Below are positions 1 through 4,700 of a stretch of DNA of 15,571 nucleotides, in pieces. How positions within the stretch are numbered: the stretch's first letter is position 1; each line of letters opens with the position of its first letter. Under the pieces are notes generated by a model that saw only the letters and a list, made by a program, of their open reading frames with translations, was not told the DNA's origin and searched no databases. Source of the DNA: Thiohalocapsa sp964524185 (lineage in GTDB: Bacteria; Pseudomonadota; Gammaproteobacteria; Chromatiales; Chromatiaceae); NCBI GenBank assembly GCA_964524185.1, contig CAZGCI010000089.1, positions 1 to 15,571 of the forward strand. Direction: 5' to 3'. Made by a program: the position numbers and the translations under genes.

Positions 1-1
1 C

Positions 2-25
2 TTCGAGATCATCCGCAGCTATTGA
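2..25 (+). CDS. Possible 3' end of an unidentified upstream gene
   Basis: The first bases of the window can be read as FEIIRSY followed by a TGA stop at 23-25. The codons (GAG, ATC, CGC, AGC) suit a GC-rich genome and no other gene explains this end. Seven residues are too few to identify a family. Another frame stays open further (to a TAG near position 171), but its later translation looks like random GC-rich sequence. I therefore offer this only as a plausible truncated gene reading toward sbtA. Confidence 0.3.
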   Translation, partial: FEIIRSY

Positions 26-300
26 CACCCGAAAACCTGTATCGGTTGGGTATACCTCGCTCTGTCAGCGCGAACCACGACGGCGCCGACCTCGGTCAGC
101 GGCATCTGGCAGACGCCACCGGTACGGCCGGATGTCCGGCCACTCGCGCCTGCTGCCAGCCCGGGGCGTAGCCTGAGACCGGTCCGGCCTCCCGGAGACT
201 TCAGTCCGGCCGACGCGGTATCAAACGACTTTCCCTGCGCAACCACTCGGATTTTGCGAATCAATAGGCGCAGCACAATGGTCACTACTTGCTATCACTT

Positions 301-317
301 ATGAATGAAGCGTTCAT
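301..317. promoter_or_regulatory. Candidate operator dyad upstream of sbtA
   Basis: ATGAA (301-305), a 7-base spacer and TTCAT (313-317) form a perfect inverted repeat in the AT-richer part of the spacer. Its centre is about 56 bases upstream of the start predicted from the -10 box at 353-358, a position typical of activator sites of LysR-type regulators. Inorganic-carbon uptake genes are often controlled by CbbR/CmpR-type LysR proteins, but the spacing here is not a canonical CbbR box. The regulator is unknown. Confidence 0.35.
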
Positions 318-329
318 CTGCTGAAACAT

Positions 330-358
330 TTGCGCTTTCGTCACTGAATCCTTATCTT
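330..358 (+). promoter_or_regulatory. Candidate sigma-70 promoter for sbtA
   Basis: TTGCGC (330-335), 17 bases, then TATCTT (353-358) give a weak -35 box and a fair -10 box with ideal spacing, in the least GC-rich part of the spacer. Transcription would start near 365, leaving a leader of roughly 138 bases before the sbtA start. The weak -35 would suit a promoter that needs an activator. This is pattern matching only. Confidence 0.3.
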
Positions 359-503
359 CGGCCACGACTGCGGAACGATGACAGATCACTGGGCCCAGCC
401 GCAGGATTGTTGTAAGCGCCCAGCCTGCTTCGACTCAGCCGGGAGAAGGCGCGATTTGCGGATCTCCTGATATCAATGGCGCGAACTTCAGAGGAGTAAT
501 CAT

Positions 504-1511
504 GTGGAAGCGTTGTTTGAGTTTTTGACGCGTTTCGGCTCGCAACTGCAATCGCCGACGCTCGGGTTTCTCATCGGCGGTATGATCATTGCAGCCCTAG
601 GCAGCCGTCTCGAAGTGCCGGACGCCATATACAAGTTCATCGTCTTCATGTTGCTCATGAAGGTTGGTCTGAAAGGCGGAATGAAGATCCGCGAGGCGGA
701 GCTCGGTGAGATGCTGCTCCCAGCCCTGTTTGCCGTGGCGCTGGGCGTGCTCATCGTCCTTATCGGCCGCTACACCCTGGCCCTGTTGCCCAACGTGAAG
801 ACGGAGGACGGCATTGCCACGGCAGGGCTCTTCGGTGCCGTCAGTGGGTCGACACTGGCGGCGGCCCTGGCACTGCTCGAGGCGGAAAACGTTCCATACG
901 AGGCCTGGGCGGTGGCGCTCTATCCGTTCATGGATATCCCAGCGCTGGTGACCGCCATCGTGCTTGCCAGCGTCTACCTGAGTAAGAAACAGGGCAGACC
1001 GGGCGAAAAGATCCGCATCTGGCCAATCATCAAGGAAAGCCTGCAGGGATCTGCCCTGTCGGCCCTGTTGCTGGGCATTGCGCTTGGGCTGGTGACACAG
1101 CCTCAATCGGTCTACGACAGCTTCTTCGAGCCCCTCTTCCGCGGCCTACTGGCGGTGCTGATGCTCGTGATGGGCATGGAGGCTTGGGCGCGCCTCAATG
1201 AGCTGCGCCGGGTTGCCCATTGGTATGCGGTGTATGCGGTCGTTGCGCCACTGACACACGGCCTCATCGCCTTCGGGCTCGGCTGGATCGCGCATGTCAC
1301 CACCGGCTTCAGCCCGGGCGGCGTCGTGATCCTGGCCGTCATCGCAGGCTCAAGCTCCGACATCTCTGGACCGCCGACGCTGCGCGCCGGCATCCCGTCC
1401 GCCAATCCGTCGGCCTATGTGGGCTCGTCCACGGCCGTCGGCACGCCCGTGGCCATCGCGCTGGGCATACCGCTCTACCTCGGACTGGCACAAGCCCTGA
1501 TGGGCAGTTAA
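504..1511 (+). CDS. sbtA: Sodium-dependent bicarbonate transporter SbtA
   Basis: A high-affinity Na+/HCO3- symporter of the inner membrane that raises cytoplasmic bicarbonate. It is 335 residues long and hydrophobic throughout, consistent with the 5+5 inverted-repeat helices of the family. It matches what I recall of cyanobacterial SbtA at many blocks: SPTLGFLIGGMIIAALGS (residues 17-34), LFGAVSGST (109-117, first crossover), PFMDIPALVTAIV (141-153), GLLAVLMLVMGMEAW (214-228) and SSSDISGPPTLRAGIPSANP (283-302, second crossover, substrate/Na+ region). The loop joining the two halves (about 160-171) is short, which explains a length below the roughly 370 residues of cyanobacterial proteins. The start is GTG at 504, with GAGGAG seven bases upstream. 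An ATG at 502 lies in another frame and gives only eight codons. The PII-like partner sbtB is encoded convergently just downstream. Confidence 0.95.
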   Translation: MEALFEFLTRFGSQLQSPTLGFLIGGMIIAALGSRLEVPDAIYKFIVFMLLMKVGLKGGMKIREAELGEMLLPALFAVALGVLIVLIGRYTLALLPNVKTEDGIATAGLFGAVSGSTLAAALALLEAENVPYEAWAVALYPFMDIPALVTAIVLASVYLSKKQGRPGEKIRIWPIIKESLQGSALSALLLGIALGLVTQPQSVYDSFFEPLFRGLLAVLMLVMGMEAWARLNELRRVAHWYAVYAVVAPLTHGLIAFGLGWIAHVTTGFSPGGVVILAVIAGSSSDISGPPTLRAGIPSANPSAYVGSSTAVGTPVAIALGIPLYLGLAQALMGS

Positions 1512-1534
1512 GGGTCAGCTTGCAGTTGCGGCTC

Positions 1535-1571
1535 AAAGCCCGCGCCGAGCCCCACCTCGGCGCGGGCTTTT
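1535..1571 (+). terminator. Rho-independent terminator of sbtA
   Basis: A perfect 15-bp stem, with 5' arm 1535-1549 (AAAGCCCGCGCCGAG) and 3' arm 1556-1570, encloses a six-base loop and ends in a short T run (1568-1571). It starts 23 bases after the sbtA stop. The stem carries AAA/TTT at its base, so it might also work weakly on the other strand. Confidence 0.85.
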
Positions 1572-1587
1572 CAACGACGACCCAAGC

Positions 1588-1614
1588 AAAAAAAGCCGGG
1601 CTCCAGGCCCGGCT
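1588..1614 (-). terminator. Rho-independent terminator of sbtB
   Basis: Read on the minus strand, an 8-bp perfect stem (AGCCGGGC/GCCCGGCT, arms 1607-1614 and 1594-1601, five-base loop) is followed by seven T residues (complement of 1588-1594). It lies 27 bases past the sbtB stop. With the sbtA terminator it forms a back-to-back insulation element between the convergent genes. Confidence 0.85.
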
Positions 1615-1640
1615 CCTGCCCCGCTGGGTCGCTGGGCTGG

Positions 1641-1955
1641 TCAGAACTTGTGCGCCCGCAACACCTCCGCGTCACAGATGTAAGTGATGCCAGAGTAATT
1701 CTCGAAGTACTTCGCGGCGACTTCGTCCGAAATCTTCAGGGCCAGATCCCGGGTCGCAGTCAACACCTCGATCTTGACGTTCGAGAACGTGTCAGACACG
1801 GCGGGCTGCCCCGATGAGCGCACGTTACGGCTGCCTTTTCCACCGGCGGCCATCACGGTATAACCGGTGGCCCCGGCGGCATCGATGATCTTGCTGATGT
1901 CTTTGAGCAGCAGCTTTTCGGTGACGATCACGAGCTTGCTGGCTTTCTGGGTCAT
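1641..1955 (-). CDS. sbtB: SbtB-like PII-family regulator of SbtA
   Basis: A 104-residue PII-like protein that, by family, forms trimers, binds adenine nucleotides (AMP, ADP, ATP, cAMP) and controls SbtA by plugging its cytoplasmic face. Diagnostic blocks are KLVIVTEKLLLKDISKIID (7-25), GYTVMAAGGKGSRNVRSSGQ (31-50, start of the T-loop with Arg43 and Arg46) and KYFENYSGITYICDAEVL (82-99). The alignment to Synechocystis SbtB as I remember it is gapless, but this protein ends at Phe104. It lacks the C-terminal CGPEGC redox loop. Two in-frame ATGs exist. I chose 1955 because AAGAGG lies eight bases upstream of it, whereas only two bases separate it from the ATG at 1961. Neighbours are convergent sbtA and, 200 bases upstream on the same strand, gpmI. 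The gene has its own terminator and a candidate promoter. Confidence 0.92.
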   Translation of the reverse strand: MTQKASKLVIVTEKLLLKDISKIIDAAGATGYTVMAAGGKGSRNVRSSGQPAVSDTFSNVKIEVLTATRDLALKISDEVAAKYFENYSGITYICDAEVLRAHKF

Positions 1956-2040
1956 AATCATTGCCTCTTGCGATGTTTGGGCGTTACTGAACCGAGACCG
2001 CGCTCAGGAATGAGTGCAAGTCCTGGGCGCTCTATTGGCC

Positions 2041-2069
2041 AAGCTAGCCTTAGACCGAATAAACGTCAA
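2041..2069 (-). promoter_or_regulatory. Candidate promoter for sbtB
   Basis: On the minus strand, TTGACG (2069-2064), 17 bases and TAGCTT (2046-2041) resemble a sigma-70 promoter with a strong -35 and a weak -10. It sits in an AT-richer pocket between the gpmI stop and sbtB, about 85 bases before the sbtB start. It would allow sbtB to be expressed independently of gpmI. Confidence 0.35.
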
Positions 2070-2156
2070 GCCTGATAGACTCGGAATTTATTACAGAAGC
2101 ACAGATATTGACTGCGCAACGCGGCCGCGCCCCGGACCCAGCCAGGCGTGTGCAGC

Positions 2157-3833
2157 TCATACGCCCTCGGGCTGTGTTGGCGCGGGGCGAATCAGCGACG
2201 GCTCATAATCTTCGGGAGCTGCGTAACCCAAGAGGTTGAGCATAGTCGAGGCAATATTACCGAGCCCCGGCCGGGGCAAATCACGACGCAGCGCATACCC
2301 AGGCGACTTGCGGGCATCGGCGATCACGAAGGGCACGAGATTCAGGGTGTGGCTCGTCTTGGTGATGAGCCGACCCGCCTCATCGCGCTTAAAAGCTGCG
2401 GTCTTGGCGCTCCATTGCAGCATCTCTTCGGCGTTGCCGTGATCGGCCGTGATGACGAGCACGCCGTCCACTGCTGCCACCGCGTGCAGGATGCGCGTAA
2501 TGGCCGCGTCCACGGCTTCTACGGCCTTGACGGTCGCCGGCAGGTTACCGGTGTGGCCGACCATATCGCCGTTGGCAAAGTTCACCACAATGAGTCGATA
2601 ATCGCCCGAACGCACAGCGTCGATGACCGCATCGGCCACCTCAGCGGCCTTCATCTCGGGATGCTCGTCGGGCTCCAAGCCACCGGAGCTCACCTCGCGC
2701 ACCGTGGCGTGAGCAAACGGCTTGGAACGCATGCCGAAGAGGTAGTAGCTCACATGACCAAACTTGGAGCTCTCGGCCACGTGGAAGCTGGGCACACCAG
2801 CCTTGCTGAGGCGCTCGATAAAGGTATTCTCGATGGCTGGCGGCACCAGCAGACACTGTTTCGGCAGCATCAAGTCGCCGTCGTACTGGAGCATACCGAC
2901 GAAGACCACATCAGGGCGCCGCTCGCGGTCGAAGAAGTCGAACGCGTCCTGCTCGAAGGCTGCGGACAGCTCGATGGCACGGTCACCCCGGAAGTTGAAC
3001 AGCACCACCGCGTCGCCGTCCTCGATGGCACCCACGGGCTTGCCGTCGGGCCCAACCACAACAAAGGGCGGGATCTGCTGATCCGACGGCACGGCCTTGG
3101 CGTAGGCCGTTTCAACGGCCTCCCGCGCACCGACCACGTGTGGACCGTCGCCGAGCACGTGCGCCTTCCAGCCGGCCGCCACCACCTCCGGATGCTCCCA
3201 GTAACGGTCCATGGTGGTACGCATGCGACCGCCGCCTGAGGCGATGCGATAGTCGCGACCGGGCTTGGCAGAGATCTCGCTGAGCTCGGCCTCCAGCTTG
3301 TCCAGGTATCTGAGCGCCGAATGCGGCTCGACGTCCCGCCCGTCCAAGAGCGTGTGCACACGTACACGCTCAAGGCCGTCGGCATCCGCCTGGCGCAACA
3401 GTGCGAATAGGTGATCGATATGGGAGTGGACGTTCCCGTCCGAGAGCAGGCCGATCAGGTGCAGCGTGCCGGCGTCGGCACACCGGGTCACCACCTGCTG
3501 CCAGGTCTCACCGCTGAAGAGCGAGCCGTCCTCGATGGCCCGCTGCACCAGCGAGGCACCCTGGGGCAGCACCCGCCCTGCACCCATAATGGTGTGCCCG
3601 ACCTCGGAGTTGCCCATGTCTTTGTCCGTGGGCAATCCCACGGCGGTGCCGTGGGCTGCAAGCTGCAGCGAGGCGTTATCTCGCCAGAGGCGTCGCAGGG
3701 TCGGGATGTTGGCCTGGGCGACGGCATTGCCGTCGTTCGGCGGGGCCAGCCCGATGCCGTCCATGATCAGGAGAACCACCGGGCCCGCAGGCGGCGCATA
3801 ATCTCGGTGCCAAGGTTCCAGGGCTTTGGTCAT
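2157..3833 (-). CDS. gpmI: 2,3-bisphosphoglycerate-independent phosphoglycerate mutase, long (plant-like) type
   Basis: Interconverts 3- and 2-phosphoglycerate in glycolysis/gluconeogenesis in the cytoplasm, using divalent metal (usually Mn2+). It has 558 residues, compared with about 510 for the E. coli/Bacillus type. Visible signatures are the metal Asp in LLIMDGIG (Asp25), the phosphoserine nucleophile in DMGNSEVGH (Ser76), LLSDGNVHSH, LLDGRDVEP, NFRGDR, NGDMVGHTG, TADHGNAEEM and TSHTLNLVPF. Blocks such as SGGGRM-TMDRY, GMLQYDG, SSKFGHV and the C-terminal APEDYEPSLI match plant/trypanosomatid enzymes as I recall them. The start has GGAGAA seven bases upstream. It lies upstream of sbtB on the same strand with a 200-base gap; phosphoglycerate is also the first product of Calvin-cycle carbon fixation, so a link to carbon metabolism is conceivable but not shown. 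Confidence 0.95.
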   Translation of the reverse strand: MTKALEPWHRDYAPPAGPVVLLIMDGIGLAPPNDGNAVAQANIPTLRRLWRDNASLQLAAHGTAVGLPTDKDMGNSEVGHTIMGAGRVLPQGASLVQRAIEDGSLFSGETWQQVVTRCADAGTLHLIGLLSDGNVHSHIDHLFALLRQADADGLERVRVHTLLDGRDVEPHSALRYLDKLEAELSEISAKPGRDYRIASGGGRMRTTMDRYWEHPEVVAAGWKAHVLGDGPHVVGAREAVETAYAKAVPSDQQIPPFVVVGPDGKPVGAIEDGDAVVLFNFRGDRAIELSAAFEQDAFDFFDRERRPDVVFVGMLQYDGDLMLPKQCLLVPPAIENTFIERLSKAGVPSFHVAESSKFGHVSYYLFGMRSKPFAHATVREVSSGGLEPDEHPEMKAAEVADAVIDAVRSGDYRLIVVNFANGDMVGHTGNLPATVKAVEAVDAAITRILHAVAAVDGVLVITADHGNAEEMLQWSAKTAAFKRDEAGRLITKTSHTLNLVPFVIADARKSPGYALRRDLPRPGLGNIASTMLNLLGYAAPEDYEPSLIRPAPTQPEGV

Positions 3834-3875
3834 ATCGCGGTTCTCCGAAGGGGTTCGGGCGGAAGCACGCCGGCG

Positions 3876-3881
3876 ATTCTA
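3876..3881 (-). promoter_or_regulatory. Candidate -10 box for gpmI
   Basis: TAGAAT on the minus strand (five of six matches to TATAAT) lies about 42 bases before the gpmI start. It would give a leader of about 36 bases. No good -35 box is visible at 16-18 bases, so the promoter may depend on an activator. Confidence 0.3.
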
Positions 3882-3923
3882 GCGCTCCGAACCACCTCAC
3901 ACCCGCACCAACACGTCGGCTGC

Positions 3924-3935
3924 CTCACGCGTGAG
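3924..3935. promoter_or_regulatory. 12-bp palindrome upstream of gpmI
   Basis: CTCACGCGTGAG is a perfect palindrome about 45 bases upstream of the candidate gpmI -10 box, in the 250-base spacer between gpmI and the small unknown gene. It could be an operator. No regulator is recognised. Confidence 0.3.
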
Positions 3936-4063
3936 ACAGACGCTAGTGCGCCAGGGGCGCTGCATTCGCTGGGTGAACTGGGCCTTCTGACGCGTACCCA
4001 GGCGCTGATGCGCCCGGGTCTGCGGGCTGGCGGAGGACGACCCAAGTCGGGCGACGTCAGAAA

Positions 4064-4077
4064 GTCCGCAGCCGGAC
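4064..4077 (-). terminator. Weak hairpin after the 111-residue gene
   Basis: GTCCG-loop-CGGAC is followed on the minus strand by only TTT, six bases past the stop of the upstream gene. The stem is short and the T run poor, so termination would be inefficient. Some read-through toward gpmI is possible. Confidence 0.25.
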
Positions 4078-4083
4078 GACGCC

Positions 4084-4419
4084 TCACCAGGGCTGATAGG
4101 TCAGGCCCGGAATACTGCGCTCGTCGAAGGTGGGCGGGAGGGTGCGAACCAGTTCCTCCAGCTCAGCACGGGTCACGTAGCGGCCAAAGGAGGCCTTGGC
4201 GGCGTCGATGGGGACTTCGACGTAGTAGCGGTCCTGATGGGGCTCAGGGAGGACCTGGAGGGTGTTGTCTTCAGCATCCAAGATGCCGAGGTAGTCGTCT
4301 TCTGACTGCAGGCGGTCGAGCATCTGCTCGCAAATGGTCTTGGGGCTCATCGCCACGGCGCTGGCGGAGGACACACACTCACCGGAGCGATTGATCAGAT
4401 AGAAGACACGAAATTGCAT
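4084..4419 (-). CDS. Hypothetical protein, 111 residues
   Basis: I do not recognise this family. The protein is small, acidic and soluble-looking, with no signal peptide or membrane segment. It begins MQFRVFYLINRSGECVSSAS and has a middle part rich in predicted strand (YLGILDAEDNTLQVLPEP, then DRYYVEVPID). It ends with a likely helix (TRAELEELVRTLP) and the tail IPGLTYQPW. Codon use matches its neighbours and the frame has no rival, so it is probably real. The Shine-Dalgarno region is weak (no clear AGGAG before the ATG at 4419). It is divergent from the symporter gene, sharing a 281-base spacer with several dyads, and lies 250 bases upstream of gpmI on the same strand. No function is proposed. 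Confidence 0.7.
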   Translation of the reverse strand: MQFRVFYLINRSGECVSSASAVAMSPKTICEQMLDRLQSEDDYLGILDAEDNTLQVLPEPHQDRYYVEVPIDAAKASFGRYVTRAELEELVRTLPPTFDERSIPGLTYQPW

Positions 4420-4455
4420 GGCATTGGCTCACGGCCACTCAATGCACAGGTCCTA

Positions 4456-4475
4456 GCGGTCGCTCATGCGACCGC
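4456..4475. repeat. Perfect 8-bp hairpin in the divergent spacer
   Basis: GCGGTCGC, a four-base loop (TCAT) and GCGACCGC form a perfect stem. It lies about 37 bases upstream of the 111-residue gene, so it would fall in that gene's leader RNA or promoter. There is no T run, so it is not a standard terminator. An operator or leader hairpin is more likely. Confidence 0.5.
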
Positions 4476-4518
4476 GCACGGCGAACACAACTCACATAAG
4501 CCCACAAGCTTAGCATCC

Positions 4519-4537
4519 TTTCACGCGTGGGGTGAAA
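4519..4537. promoter_or_regulatory. Candidate operator TTTCAC-N7-GTGAAA
   Basis: A perfect 6-bp inverted repeat (4519-4524 and 4532-4537) with a seven-base spacer sits in the middle of the divergent spacer. The shape is typical of a dimeric helix-turn-helix regulator site and could serve either flanking gene. No regulator gene lies nearby. Confidence 0.4.
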
Positions 4538-4567
4538 CAGATCCTGCGCCGCGCGCCCGTACCTAAC

Positions 4568-4646
4568 ACCGGGATGCCGCCAACCGGGATGCCGCCGAGT
4601 CGGCATTCCGCCATTGCGGCACTTCCGGTAACCTTCCCGGCATCCG
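4568..4646. repeat. Cluster of direct and inverted CGGGATGCCG-like repeats
   Basis: ACCGGGATGCCGCC occurs twice 15 bases apart (4568-4581, 4583-4596). Inverted near-copies follow: CGGCATTCCG (4601-4610) and CCCGGCATCCG (4636-4646). The second direct copy can pair with the first inverted copy as a 10-bp stem (4585-4594 with 4601-4610, one G-T pair, six-base loop). The cluster is 55-130 bases upstream of the symporter start. A multi-site operator is the simplest reading; a decayed repeat element is the alternative. Confidence 0.55.
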
Positions 4647-4700
4647 ACCTCTTGCTGTCGCAGCGCATGTGAGGCTGCGTCATCTCAACAGGAGCCCTCT

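Larger units (their letters stand above)
26..503. other. Gene-free region upstream of sbtA
   Basis: About 480 bases hold no convincing gene. The first 220 bases are very GC-rich and carry three copies of GTCCGGCC (134-141, 182-189, 204-211) and a palindromic GGCCGGA/TCCGGCC at 126-141. From about 250 to 360 the composition drops sharply in GC, as expected of a promoter. That part contains an ATGAA-N7-TTCAT dyad and a candidate -35/-10 pair. The rest, to 503, would be a leader of about 140 bases with a perfect CTGGGCCCAG palindrome at 389-398 and a second GCCCAG at 418-423 that could pair with it instead. Confidence 0.6.

Noticed and set aside
19..285. 88-codon minus-strand frame near the window start
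   Set aside because: No recognisable motif, no good ribosome-binding site, and Gly/Arg-rich composition following the GC-rich DNA; kept as non-coding spacer.
2014..2208. 64-codon plus-strand frame between sbtB and gpmI
   Set aside because: Runs over the sbtB candidate promoter and into the gpmI end antisense; no ribosome-binding site or family resemblance.
2148..3239. 363-codon plus-strand open frame opposite gpmI
   Set aside because: It is antisense to a clearly recognised GpmI, its translation is His/Gly/Val-rich with no family resemblance, and GC-rich genes commonly leave the opposite strand open.
3411..4394. 327-codon plus-strand open frame over the gpmI start and the 111-residue gene
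   Set aside because: It spans two genes on the other strand and their spacer, has no ribosome-binding site, and its second half is low-complexity Arg/Gly-rich translation.
4590..4700. Sigma-54 promoter searched for upstream of the symporter (known for some dctA genes)
   Set aside because: No GG-N10-GC element in a proper TGGCAC-N5-TTGC context was found in the spacer.
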